Assembly (NCBI RefSeq): GCF_002252525.1
Contig: NZ_NNRM01000041.1
Location: 62,001-126,000, forward strand
Source of the DNA: Brucella pseudogrignonensis
Lineage (GTDB): Bacteria; Pseudomonadota; Alphaproteobacteria; Rhizobiales; Rhizobiaceae
Direction of reading: 5' to 3'
Length of the DNA stretch: 64,000 nt
Of the stretch, positions 9,743-18,354 are shown one piece after another. Under the pieces are notes generated by a model, which ran no database searches, had not been told where the DNA came from, and saw only the letters and a program-made list of their open reading frames with translations. The translations under genes were made by a program, and so were the position numbers. Each line of letters opens with the position of its first letter. Position 1 is the stretch's first letter.

Positions 9743-10155
9743 CGCAGCAGTTTCAAGCTGCCCGTTAGCGAGCGCACCCATTTTGATGGGCCTGCAATTC
9801 CCAGCCCGTCAATCACCTCGGTAGCAAGTTCCCTTTCAGGAAACGCCGCTTCATATTCCGCATAAACATGCAGCGAACGCGCAAAGGAAGGGAAGGCCAC
9901 AACAGCCTGCCGCTCTTCAAAGCCTGCTGCTTTTAATGCGATGGCCCGAATAGTTTCCGCATCAGCCTGAAGGATTGGCACCGGACGATCCGAGCTGATG
10001 TCGATTGCGACGCCCGTTTTATCGACCAGCTGTCGGGCGGCAATGAAGGGCAGCTTCGCACCCAGCCCAATCGAAATCGCGCCAACTGTATTGGCGAGCA
10101 GTCCCAGCGGCAGTTCTGGATTAACAATAATGGCGAGACGCAGATCTTCGTGCAT
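9739..10155 (-). CDS. DUF2000-family protein
   Basis: A 138-residue cytoplasmic protein without signal or membrane segments, matching DUF2000 in length and in conserved stretches such as NPELPLGLLANTVGAISIGLG near the N-terminus. Function unknown. AGGAG precedes the start. It is divergent from an Lrp/AsnC regulator, which suggests that the regulator controls it. The stop codon lies within the adjacent palindromic repeat, so the last residues may have been altered by the element. Confidence 0.8.
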   Translation of the reverse strand: MHEDLRLAIIVNPELPLGLLANTVGAISIGLGAKLPFIAARQLVDKTGVAIDISSDRPVPILQADAETIRAIALKAAGFEERQAVVAFPSFARSLHVYAEYEAAFPERELATEVIDGLGIAGPSKWVRSLTGSLKLLR

Positions 10156-10235
10156 GACGGCTCCTGAAACAGAAATCTCTTACCGAGAAATACACCGCAT
10201 CACGAGGTTAATCCTGCCTATCTGTCCCGCCTTAC

Positions 10236-10287
10236 ATAGATTTATGGTAGATATTACCAGAAATAGTCGATTCTGAGGTAAATCTAT
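10236..10287. promoter_or_regulatory. Nested palindromes in the DUF2000/Lrp divergent promoter
   Basis: ATAGATTTA (10236-10244) and TAAATCTAT (10279-10287) form a 9-bp inverted repeat. Inside it lies TGGTA-N5-TACCA (10245-10259). The right arm abuts the regulator's start codon and overlaps its ribosome site. This is a likely operator for the Lrp-type protein, including autoregulation (inference). Confidence 0.5.
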
Positions 10288-10779
10288 ATGAACACACTCG
10301 ATACATCTGACATCAGGATTCTCGAAGCCTTGCAGGATGACGGTCGCCTCACAAATCAGGCTCTCGCGGATCAGGCCGGCATGTCCACTTCTCCAAGTTG
10401 GCGCAAAGTTCGCAAACTGGAGGAAGATGGCGTGATACAGGGTTATCGCGCCACGCTGGATCGCAAGGCAATTGGACTTGGCGTTCTGGCTTTCGTCCGC
10501 ATCAAAATCGATAGTCACAGTGAAGCGGAAGCCGAGCAATTTGCGGCTGAACTGATGAGCCTTGATGAAGTCATCACCTGTTACAGCATCGCCGGTGACG
10601 CCGACTTTCTGCTGCAAGTCGTATCGCACGATCTCGATACCTATGCGGATTTTGCAATGTCCACGCTGCGCCGCCTGCCCCGCATCAAGGAAATGCAGAC
10701 AACTTTCGTGCTGAAAGAAACGAAAAGCTTCAAGGGCTTTCCGCTCAAACATGCCCGGTCAGTGAAGGCTGGAACCTGA
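10288..10779 (+). CDS. Lrp/AsnC-family transcriptional regulator
   Basis: A 163-residue regulator with an N-terminal helix-turn-helix (about residues 4-60: DIRILEALQDDGRLTNQALA) and a C-terminal RAM ligand-binding domain (about 68-150). Such proteins sense amino acids and often control a divergent transport or catabolic gene; here the divergent partner is the DUF2000 gene. The last 21 bases overlap the 3' end of convergent glcF. Confidence 0.9.
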   Translation: MNTLDTSDIRILEALQDDGRLTNQALADQAGMSTSPSWRKVRKLEEDGVIQGYRATLDRKAIGLGVLAFVRIKIDSHSEAEAEQFAAELMSLDEVITCYSIAGDADFLLQVVSHDLDTYADFAMSTLRRLPRIKEMQTTFVLKETKSFKGFPLKHARSVKAGT

Positions 10780-12069
10780 AAGCACAACGGGCTTTGGCCC
10801 GCCATAGGCCCAGTCCAGCAATTCAATCGTGTGCACAATCGGCAGCTTACTGCCTGTTGCGATCTGCGTCATACAACCAATATTGCCGGTCGCAATCAGA
10901 TCGGCTCCGGTCGCCTCAATATTCCTGACCTTGCGATCGCGAAGTTTGGCCGCGATCTCCGGCTGCATAATATTATAGGTGCCCGCCGAACCGCAGCAGA
11001 GATGTCCTTCCAGTGGCTCTTTCACCGTGAAACCCGCTTTTGAAAGCAGGTCTTTCGGTTGACGCACAATCTTCTGGCCATGCTGCATGGAGCAAGCCGA
11101 ATGATAGGCAACCGTCAGCACGTTCGGTTCTTCGGCTTGCGGCAGTTCGATGGTCGTCAGATATTCGGTAATATCCTTGGCAAGCGATGATACGAGCGCA
11201 GCTTTATCCTTATAGGCTGGGTCGAGCCGCAGCATGTAACCGTAATCCTTGATCGTCGTTCCGCAGCCCGACGCTGTCACGATAATCGCATCGAGACCGC
11301 CCGTCTCAATCTCCCGCGTCCAGACATCGACATTGTGCCGGGCCTGATCGAGCGCCTGCTCTTCGCGCCCCATGTGGTGAACCAGCGAACCACAGCAGCC
11401 TTCATCCTTTGGTGCCACCACTTCAATGCCAAACCGATTGAGCAATCTCAGTGTCGCGGCATTGATGCCGGGGTTAAGCACAGGTTGCGCGCAGCCATTC
11501 AGGATCGCAACACGCCCGCGCTTTTCGCCCTTGGCCACACTTATTGGTAGAGGATCAGCTTTGGCGGGAAGACTTTGCGGTGCGAGTTCCAGCATGGCTG
11601 CGATAGGCTTCAGGCTCGCGTTTTTCCGCATAAGCGGAGCAAATGGTCGCCCGAGTTTGGCGAGCTTGAGTGCCATCCGAAACCGGCCCGGATAGGGCAG
11701 AACCTGCGCCAGCACCCCGCGCAGTAAGCGGTTCATGAATGGACGCTTGTAGGTCTTTTCGATATGCGCGCGCGCATGATCGACCAGATGCATATAATTG
11801 ACGCCCGATGGACAGGTCGTCATGCAGGAAAGGCACGATAGACAGCGATCAACGTGGCGCACGACTTCTTCATCCGCCGGACGTCCGTTTTCGAGCATAT
11901 CCTTGATAAGATAAATGCGTCCGCGTGGACTATCGAGTTCATTACCAAGCGTCACATAGGTCGGGCAGGTCGCCGTGCAGAAACCGCAATGCACGCATTT
12001 ACGCAGGATTTTATCTGCTTCGCTCACACCCGGATCGAGCAATTGTTCGGGGCTGAAATGGGTCTGCAT
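10759..12069 (-). CDS. glcF: Glycolate oxidase iron-sulfur subunit
   Basis: A 436-residue electron-transfer subunit of the GlcDEF glycolate oxidase, which oxidises glycolate to glyoxylate at the membrane. Two 4Fe-4S clusters are predicted from CVHCGFCTATCP (Cys25, 28, 31, 35) and CLSCLSCMTTCP (Cys76, 79, 82, 86). Two CCG-type motifs (GCCGSLVHHMG and LCCGSAGTYN) follow in the C-terminal half, as in heterodisulfide-reductase-like proteins. Third gene of glcD-glcE-glcF; it starts three bases after glcE ends. Confidence 0.94.
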   Translation of the reverse strand: MQTHFSPEQLLDPGVSEADKILRKCVHCGFCTATCPTYVTLGNELDSPRGRIYLIKDMLENGRPADEEVVRHVDRCLSCLSCMTTCPSGVNYMHLVDHARAHIEKTYKRPFMNRLLRGVLAQVLPYPGRFRMALKLAKLGRPFAPLMRKNASLKPIAAMLELAPQSLPAKADPLPISVAKGEKRGRVAILNGCAQPVLNPGINAATLRLLNRFGIEVVAPKDEGCCGSLVHHMGREEQALDQARHNVDVWTREIETGGLDAIIVTASGCGTTIKDYGYMLRLDPAYKDKAALVSSLAKDITEYLTTIELPQAEEPNVLTVAYHSACSMQHGQKIVRQPKDLLSKAGFTVKEPLEGHLCCGSAGTYNIMQPEIAAKLRDRKVRNIEATGADLIATGNIGCMTQIATGSKLPIVHTIELLDWAYGGPKPVVLSGSSLH

Positions 12070-12072
12070 GGC

Positions 12073-13311
12073 TCACGCTCCCGCCTGCTCAGGATACATA
12101 CGTCCCGGATTAAGAATGTTATCCGGATCAAACTGATGTTTCAGCCTCTGTGAAAGTGCTGCAAGCGCTGTCGGTTGCGGCTCAAATACGTCCATGTTGG
12201 CTCGCACAAATTCCGGTGCGCGTATCAGCGTTGCATGACCGCCGCCATATTTAGCGATTAGCTTCCGCAGCGTGCCTGCTTCCGGCTCGGCTTCCATCCG
12301 CATCCAGATCAAACCACCTTGCCAATCATAATAGGCATCGACGCCTGCATGGCGGCGAAACTCATCAATCATACGCCAGCCTTGCAACGGTGCCATTGAA
12401 ACACGCCAGACCACACGAGTATCACCAGCCTGCGCATAGGGCAGCACATCGCGAACTTCTGTCCAGAGCTGTGTCGATTGAGGCTCATCAATCACGTCGA
12501 TTGCGCCTGCCCGGTTAAGTAGAGCCTGTAATTGCCCGCTTCGATGTGCGACAGACGGCGCAAAACCTTCCAGCCTCAGAATGGTTGCGGCTTCCCAGCC
12601 GAGCTTGCCGTCGAGAAAGCGATTGGCGACAGTGGGCGGCAAATGAGCGCTCGATGCCACTTCCTCGCGCGATCCCATCGCCATAGCCATGACGCGAGCA
12701 GCCTGCTCGTCATCCAGCCCGCGAACAGCAAGCGTCACAGAAGTCTCAGGCTTGGGCAGAACCTTGAATGTAACTTCGGTTGCCACACCCAGCGTACCCC
12801 AGGAGTTGGCCATGCCTTTGGAAAGATCGTAACCGGTGACATTCTTGACGACACGCCCACCGGATTTAAACAATTCACCCCGACCCGAAACCACCCGCAC
12901 GCCCAGGGTATGATCGCGCGCAGCGCCCGCCTTCAACCGACGCGGCCCCGACAGATTGGCAGCCAACACACCCCCAATTGTGCCGCGACCTGCTTCACCG
13001 CCAAGCAGCGGACCATAATCCATCGGTTCAAAATGAAAGCATTGGTGGCTTGCCGCCAGCAGTTTTTCAATTTCAGAAACGGGTGTGCCAGCCTTCGCTG
13101 ACAGCACCAGCTCATCTGGCTCATAGAGTGTTATGCCTGAAAGCTGCGACACATCCAGAACATGCCCAGCCTGCACTGGGCGACCTATTCCACGCTTTGA
13201 CCCGTTGCCGATAATCTCCAGCGGCGTTGACGTGCCGAGTGCCCACTGGACCGCTTCGACGACGTCCGATTCATCCTGCGGTATTAAGGTTTTAGCATCA
13301 GTCATTTTCAT
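12073..13311 (-). CDS. glcE: Glycolate oxidase FAD-binding subunit
   Basis: An approximately 412-residue FAD-binding subunit with the PCMH-type fold (GNGSKRGIGRP near residue 37; GRVVKNVTGYDLSKGM in the middle). It pairs with GlcD and GlcF. Start choice is uncertain: GTG at 13317, ATG at 13311 and ATG at 13305 are all in frame, and none has a strong ribosome site. The gene begins about 10 bases after glcD, so coupling to glcD is likely. Confidence 0.92.
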   Translation of the reverse strand: MKMTDAKTLIPQDESDVVEAVQWALGTSTPLEIIGNGSKRGIGRPVQAGHVLDVSQLSGITLYEPDELVLSAKAGTPVSEIEKLLAASHQCFHFEPMDYGPLLGGEAGRGTIGGVLAANLSGPRRLKAGAARDHTLGVRVVSGRGELFKSGGRVVKNVTGYDLSKGMANSWGTLGVATEVTFKVLPKPETSVTLAVRGLDDEQAARVMAMAMGSREEVASSAHLPPTVANRFLDGKLGWEAATILRLEGFAPSVAHRSGQLQALLNRAGAIDVIDEPQSTQLWTEVRDVLPYAQAGDTRVVWRVSMAPLQGWRMIDEFRRHAGVDAYYDWQGGLIWMRMEAEPEAGTLRKLIAKYGGGHATLIRAPEFVRANMDVFEPQPTALAALSQRLKHQFDPDNILNPGRMYPEQAGA

Positions 13312-13320
13312 AACCACAGA

Positions 13321-14817
13321 TCAGAAACGCGGAAGGTCGGGGAAGGCCAGCTCGCCGCGATGCACATGCATACGACCAAGCTCGGCACAGCGGCGCAATT
13401 GCGGAAAGACCTTGCCGGGATTGAGCAGGTGCTTGGCATCAAACGCACATTTCACACGCATCTGCTGGTCGAGATCTATTTCGTTGAACATCTCCGGCAT
13501 AAGATCGCGCTTTTCGATACCCACGCCATGCTCGCCCGTCAGCACGCCGCCAACCTTCACGCAAAGACGTAAGATATCGGCGCCGAAATCTTCAGCAGCC
13601 TCCAGCTCTCCGGGAATATTTGCATCATAGAGGATGAGCGGATGCAGATTGCCATCACCCGCATGAAACACATTGGCGACCCGAAGCCCGTATTTTTCGG
13701 ATAACTCGCGCATTCCGGACAAAACACGCGGCAGTTCTTTGCGTGGAATGGTCCCATCCATACAGAGATAGTCCGGCGAAATACGCCCCACCGCCGGGAA
13801 AGCAGCTTTACGGCCCGCCCAGAAAGCCAGCCGCTGTTCTTCCGACTGCGAAAGAATGCAGGTGGTCGAACCATTCTTAAGCGCAATGCTCTCGACCGCT
13901 CCGATCAAATGGTCAACTTCAATCGGCGGCCCATCGAGTTCGACGATCAGCAGTGCCTCTACATCGAGCGGATAGCCAACACGAACAAAGTCTTCAGCTG
14001 CACGAATGGCAGGCCTATCCATCATTTCCATGCCACCCGGAATGATCCCAGCGCCGATAATATCGGCGACGCATTGCCCCGCCTGCTCACTCGATGGAAA
14101 GCCGACCATGACAGCACGCGCGGTTTCGGGCTTCTGCAGAATACGAACGGTGATTTCCGTCACCACTCCAAGCAGACCTTCCGAGCCGGTCATCAGCCCC
14201 AGCAGATCATAACCTTCGCTATCAAGATGCTTGCCGCCAAGGCGCAGGACTTCACCAGTTATCAGCACCATTTCGATGCCAAGCACGTTATTGGCGGTGA
14301 GCCCATATTTCAGGCAATGCACGCCACCAGCATTCTCCGCAACATTTCCGCCTATCGAGCAGGCAATCTGCGAGGATGGATCAGGCGCATAGTAAAAACC
14401 TTCATGCTCAACAGCCTTTGTAATGCCGAGATTCGTTACCCCCGGCTGTACGACTGCAACGCGATTGGGATAATCGATTTCGAGAATACGATTGAAGCGG
14501 GACATGCCGAGAAGCACAGCATCAGCCAGCGGCATCGAACCGCCGGACAGCGATGTGCCAGCTCCGCGCGGCACCACGCGAATACCATTGTCATGACAAT
14601 AGCGCAGAACGTCTGAGACTTGATCGACGGTTTCGGGCAGGACAACGACCAGCGGCAGAGAACGATGTGCTGTCAGCCCATCGCTTTCAAACACACGCAT
14701 CGCATTAACAGTATCGACAACGCCTTCACCCGGCACGATATTGCGCAAGTCGGCAACGATGCTAGCCCGTCTTTGCAAGACGCCCGCATCCGGCTCCGGC
14801 ATGACCAATCCGCTCAT
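13321..14817 (-). CDS. glcD: Glycolate oxidase catalytic FAD subunit
   Basis: A 498-residue flavoprotein of the FAD-linked oxidase (VAO/GlcD) type that oxidises glycolate or D-lactate. The FAD pyrophosphate loop RGAGTSLSGG is near residue 100, and HAGDGNLHPLILYD with GEHGVGIEK form the C-terminal active-site region. The start is preceded by GGAGGA with good spacing. First gene of the glc operon, divergent from a LysR gene. Confidence 0.94.
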   Translation of the reverse strand: MSGLVMPEPDAGVLQRRASIVADLRNIVPGEGVVDTVNAMRVFESDGLTAHRSLPLVVVLPETVDQVSDVLRYCHDNGIRVVPRGAGTSLSGGSMPLADAVLLGMSRFNRILEIDYPNRVAVVQPGVTNLGITKAVEHEGFYYAPDPSSQIACSIGGNVAENAGGVHCLKYGLTANNVLGIEMVLITGEVLRLGGKHLDSEGYDLLGLMTGSEGLLGVVTEITVRILQKPETARAVMVGFPSSEQAGQCVADIIGAGIIPGGMEMMDRPAIRAAEDFVRVGYPLDVEALLIVELDGPPIEVDHLIGAVESIALKNGSTTCILSQSEEQRLAFWAGRKAAFPAVGRISPDYLCMDGTIPRKELPRVLSGMRELSEKYGLRVANVFHAGDGNLHPLILYDANIPGELEAAEDFGADILRLCVKVGGVLTGEHGVGIEKRDLMPEMFNEIDLDQQMRVKCAFDAKHLLNPGKVFPQLRRCAELGRMHVHRGELAFPDLPRF

Positions 14818-14850
14818 ATATTCCTCCGCCTCCCAGCGACTTCACATAAC

Positions 14851-14869
14851 TGGTAAACTAATTTTACCA
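14851..14869. promoter_or_regulatory. Candidate operator upstream of glcDEF
   Basis: TGGTAAA-N5-TTTACCA, a 7-bp perfect inverted repeat 34 bases before glcD in the glcD/LysR divergent region. It contains a T-N11-A pattern, which fits a LysR-type site, but binding is an inference. Confidence 0.45.
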
Positions 14870-14985
14870 ATCATGCCTATGGCGAAACAGTTTTGACACT
14901 GCGGCATAATCGCCTTGCGATCCCGACGAGGCCTCGGCTAGATGGGGTCAGCACATAAAGCTGTCGGGGAGGGTTTGAAACTATC

Positions 14986-15912
14986 ATGATGAGCAGTCTG
15001 GCCGATATGGAGATTTTCGCACGCGTTGTCGCAACCGGCAGCATGTCTGCAGCAGCGCGCGATCTCGGCCTGTCGCCTGCTGTGGTTTCCAAGCGGCTCG
15101 GTCGGCTTGAAGAGCGGCTTGGCACCCGCTTGCTCCAGCGCACGACGCGTCAGATTGCACTCACCGAAGCAGGTCAAGGCTATCATGAGCGCGTTCTTGG
15201 CATTCTCGGCAATATCGAAGAGGCGGAAGCCTTTGTCGCCCGCCGGTCAGCGGATGCGCGCGGGACGCTGAAAATCTCCGCTCCCACCACTTTCGGACGT
15301 ATGCATATCGCGCCTTATCTGGTGCCATTCATGCGCGCCAATTCCGACCTCACCGTCAATATGCAGCTTTCAGACGAAATGGTCGATATTGTCGGTGACG
15401 GTTATGATCTCGCTATTCGCATTGGCGAATTATCCGACTCAACGCTTGTGGCCCGCCGCCTCGCACCTGTGCGCAGAATTCTTGCGGCATCCCCGCATTA
15501 TATTGCAGAACGTGGGACACCGCAGACGATCGAAGATCTCGCCGATCATATCTGCCTCGCACCGCACAATAACGATCCATGGCGGCTTGAAGGTCCAAAG
15601 GGACCAATAACAATCCGCCCCGTCGGTCCGCTCCAGACCAATTCAAGCGAAATGGTGCGCGAGGCAGTGCTGGCCGGTCTTGGAATTGCACAGCGTTCAA
15701 CCTGGGACATTGGCCCTGAGCTCGCAGAAGGCAGGCTGGTGCAGGTTCTGCCGGAATACGCCGCATCGCGAAATGTCGCCATCCACGCGGTTTACCCCTC
15801 CAAACAGTTCCTGCCCGCTAAAGTGCGACTTTTCATAGACTATCTGGCAGATCTTTATGGACCAGTGCCTTACTGGGAGAGCGGCAGTTCTCCACAAGGC
15901 ATGTCTAAATAA
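14986..15912 (+). CDS. LysR-family regulator
   Basis: A 308-residue regulator with an N-terminal winged helix (residues about 4-63; DLGLSPAVVSKRLGRLEERLG is the recognition region) and a periplasmic-binding-like effector domain (about 90-295). Of the subfamily that includes DsdC/AaeR/CrgA-like proteins. It is divergent from glcDEF and separated from it by 168 bases that contain a palindrome, so it is the probable glycolate-operon regulator (inference from position). Confidence 0.88.
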   Translation: MMSSLADMEIFARVVATGSMSAAARDLGLSPAVVSKRLGRLEERLGTRLLQRTTRQIALTEAGQGYHERVLGILGNIEEAEAFVARRSADARGTLKISAPTTFGRMHIAPYLVPFMRANSDLTVNMQLSDEMVDIVGDGYDLAIRIGELSDSTLVARRLAPVRRILAASPHYIAERGTPQTIEDLADHICLAPHNNDPWRLEGPKGPITIRPVGPLQTNSSEMVREAVLAGLGIAQRSTWDIGPELAEGRLVQVLPEYAASRNVAIHAVYPSKQFLPAKVRLFIDYLADLYGPVPYWESGSSPQGMSK

Positions 15913-15919
15913 TAGACGG

Positions 15920-15978
15920 GAACGGCATGATTGCGTAGTAAAGCGCCCGTCGCGTGATCGCGACAGCGTTTGCCGTTC
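15920..15978. promoter_or_regulatory. Nested inverted repeats between LysR gene and small membrane protein gene
   Basis: Outer arms GAACGGCA (15920-15927) and TGCCGTTC (15971-15978) enclose inner arms GTCGCG (15949-15954) and CGCGAC (15959-15964). No T run follows, so this is not a standard terminator. It could act as a 5'-leader structure of the next gene or as the 3' end of the LysR message. Confidence 0.4.
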
Positions 15979-16002
15979 GCCAAACAATATTAAGGAATAA
16001 CA

Positions 16003-16290
16003 ATGAACACAGTACCCCGCCTGATTTTCGCACTCGTCGTGGCCGTTATCGTCGGTTGCGGCTTCATGTATTATGACAAGTCGCGCGGCGCTGAATGGGT
16101 TGTTTCCCCGCAGCAGATCGAACAAGCAAAATCCGAAGGCAAAACTGGCTTTGAAAGCCGCCCCGGAACCGTCACGGTTCTTCCGATCCGTAGCGAAACC
16201 GCAGATGTCCTGCCCTTCAAATGGGCGATGTACGGCCTCGTTGCCGGTATTGTTGTTTTCGTTTCTGGCCGCAAGCGCAAGAAGACCTGA
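16003..16290 (+). CDS. Small two-helix membrane protein, unknown
   Basis: A 95-residue protein with one hydrophobic helix at about 5-22, a polar middle region of about 45 residues, a second helix at about 73-89, and a basic tail (GRKRKKT). The topology suggests a periplasmic loop between two helices with both ends inside. AAGGA precedes the start. No family recognised. It stands alone between nested repeats and a terminator. Confidence 0.7.
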   Translation: MNTVPRLIFALVVAVIVGCGFMYYDKSRGAEWVVSPQQIEQAKSEGKTGFESRPGTVTVLPIRSETADVLPFKWAMYGLVAGIVVFVSGRKRKKT

Positions 16291-16309
16291 TAACAGGTTC
16301 CAACCCTTT

Positions 16310-16341
16310 AAAACCCCCGGAAGTTAGTTTCCGGGGTTTTT
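16310..16341 (+). terminator. Terminator after small membrane protein gene
   Basis: AAAACCCCCGGAA and TTCCGGGGTTTTT arms followed by a T run. Confidence 0.88.
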
Positions 16342-16398
16342 ACTTATCAGCTGTAGAGACCCGTTGCCCGTCTGACGGCTTAGGGCTAATTTGCAGCC

Positions 16399-17220
16399 AT
16401 GACGGAGGCAGCAGACGGCATGGCCGAGACAATTTTTTCCCGCATTCATGCAAGCCGCACGGCAGATGATGTTGTGCACCAGATCGAGAGCCTGATTCTT
16501 GAAGGTGTGTTGCGCGGCGGCGACCGGCTTCCAGGCGAACGGGAGCTTGCACGCCAGTTCGATATTTCCCGTCCTATTCTACGCGATGCCCTGAAGCAGC
16601 TCGAAAATGCTGGCCTTCTCACATCGCGACACGGTGGCGGCACATTTGTGGCAGATGTCATTGGGCAGGTTTTCAGTGCGCCCGTGGTGAAGCTTTTTAC
16701 TGACCATCGCAAAGCCAAAGCCGATTATCTGGAATACCGTCGCGAGATAGAAGGCATTGCAGCTGAATTTGCTGCGCTGCGCGCGACGCCTGCCGACAAG
16801 GCGCTCTTGAAGGAAATTATCTTAGCAATGGAAACGGCGCACGGTGCCGGTGATTTTGATACGGAAGCACGGCTTGATGTCGATTTTCACAATGCGATCG
16901 GCGAAGCCGCACACAATATTGTGCTACTGCACACATTGCGCTCCTGTTATCAGCTGCTGAAAGACGGGGTTTTTTACAATCGTAGCTTGATTTACAGTTA
17001 CCCCGGTGTCGCTGACATGTTCCTGTCACAGCACCGCGCCATTTACGACGCTGTTGTTGCTGGTAACCCGCAAGCGGCGCGCGAAGCGGTGCAGAAGCAT
17101 ATCCGCTTTGTCGAACAAGCCACCAACGACCGTGAGCTCAATGATGAGCGCGAGCGCGTATCGCGACTGCGCTACCGTCAGCGAGCAGGAAAAGAAGTCA
17201 AAGAAGGCCGTGATCTATGA
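16399..17220 (+). CDS. GntR/FadR-family regulator
   Basis: A 273-residue regulator with an N-terminal winged helix (about 20-88; GGDRLPGERELARQFDISRP is typical of GntR) and an all-helical FCD effector domain (about 105-245) carrying the Asp and His metal/ligand residues (DVDFHNAIGEAAHN and QHRAIYDAV). It resembles the PdhR/LldR/GlcC group that senses organic acids. ATG codons at 16399 and 16420 are both possible; the second has a GGAGG 11 bases upstream. The stop overlaps the next gene by four bases. Confidence 0.88.
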   Translation: MTEAADGMAETIFSRIHASRTADDVVHQIESLILEGVLRGGDRLPGERELARQFDISRPILRDALKQLENAGLLTSRHGGGTFVADVIGQVFSAPVVKLFTDHRKAKADYLEYRREIEGIAAEFAALRATPADKALLKEIILAMETAHGAGDFDTEARLDVDFHNAIGEAAHNIVLLHTLRSCYQLLKDGVFYNRSLIYSYPGVADMFLSQHRAIYDAVVAGNPQAAREAVQKHIRFVEQATNDRELNDERERVSRLRYRQRAGKEVKEGRDL

Positions 17221-17975
17221 GTGGCGTTACACTAAAGGACGCGAAAGGGCCGGAAGGCATCCGGCTTTATGCCATTGGCGATGTGCATGGTCGCCTTGAT
17301 CTCTTGCAGGATATACATGGTCTGATCCATGCAGATATTGATCGCAACCCAACGCATGACTGGCGCATCATTCACCTTGGCGACTATATCGACCGGGGAC
17401 CGGGTTCCAAAGGCGTGCTGGATTTTCTGATCCATGCATCAACACACGATCCCCGCATTCTCTCGCTGATAGGCAATCATGACGACGGCTTTCTGCGCTA
17501 TCTGGCGACCGGCGATACGAACGGCATTTTTGCGCTTCATGGCGGCAGCGATACCGCCCGATCATACGGCGTTGAAGTCGATTATATGGATCCGGCGTCG
17601 GCTGCGGCAGGATACAGGCAGCTCGTAGACAACGTTCCGCAAGCGCATGTCGACTACATACGCTCAATGCCATCTTCAGTGAGCTTTGGTGATTTCTTCT
17701 TCTGCCATGCTGGTGTGAACCCGGCAGTTTCTCTCGACACGCAGGATCGTGACGATCTGATGTGGATCAGGACACTGTTTCTGAAATGGACTGATCCGCT
17801 GGAAAAGGTCATCATCCACGGACATACGCCGCAGAGCGCAATCGATGTTCAACCCAACCGGGTCAACCTCGATACTTATGCCTGGAAAAGCGGAAAGCTG
17901 TCAGCCATCGTGATCGATGGCCTTGAAAAGCGCTTTCTGGAAGCGACTGGTCCCGCCGCTAAATCTGTAATTTAA
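17217..17975 (+). CDS. PPP-family serine/threonine phosphatase
   Basis: A 252-residue metallophosphatase with the three family signatures: AIGDVHGRLDLL, HLGDYIDRGPGSKG and LIGNHD. C-terminal metal-ligand histidines lie in FCHAGVNP and IIHGHTPQ. The family removes phosphate from proteins or small molecules using two metal ions. Its ATG overlaps the GntR stop codon (ATGA), so the two are translationally coupled; a functional link is likely but not known. Confidence 0.88.
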   Translation: MSGVTLKDAKGPEGIRLYAIGDVHGRLDLLQDIHGLIHADIDRNPTHDWRIIHLGDYIDRGPGSKGVLDFLIHASTHDPRILSLIGNHDDGFLRYLATGDTNGIFALHGGSDTARSYGVEVDYMDPASAAAGYRQLVDNVPQAHVDYIRSMPSSVSFGDFFFCHAGVNPAVSLDTQDRDDLMWIRTLFLKWTDPLEKVIIHGHTPQSAIDVQPNRVNLDTYAWKSGKLSAIVIDGLEKRFLEATGPAAKSVI

Positions 17976-18109
17976 CGCGCGCTGGAAATGCCGTAGCCGT
18001 CGGTGGAGGTCATGCTGTTACCGGCATCGACGGTGAAAATGCCAACTGCCATGAACACGATCGCAGAAATCATCAGGACGGTGAGGAGTGCGGCATGCTT
18101 AGCGGTCAT
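17972..18109 (-). CDS. 45-residue single-helix membrane peptide
   Basis: A 45-codon frame on the minus strand starting MTAKHAALLTVLMISAIVFM: a short basic N-terminus, one hydrophobic helix (about 8-27) and a polar Ser/Thr/Gly-rich tail ending GISSAR. The stop overlaps the stop of the convergent phosphatase gene by three to four bases. A weak purine-rich stretch (GAAAGAG) lies upstream. No family recognised. The composition is clearly that of a membrane peptide, but no homology evidence is available here. Confidence 0.5.
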   Translation of the reverse strand: MTAKHAALLTVLMISAIVFMAVGIFTVDAGNSMTSTDGYGISSAR

Positions 18110-18354
18110 GGTCGAAAACTCTTTCGAGGTTATCGGGGGAAACGATGAACCGAGCTTTCCTAATAGCCAAGGCTTGCACCTTGCCTGATCACTGACCGCC
18201 CGGAAGTTGGCTTCAGTTACACCTGAAAAAAGTTACCCGCAACTGAACGAACGAACTACAATTGTCGCTTTCCGAGGGAAAAACCTAAATGGTTTTGCCC
18301 TGTGGCAAAGTCGCAACGCCTTATCAGCTCAGAGTGTTGTTTGCAGGCAACTTT

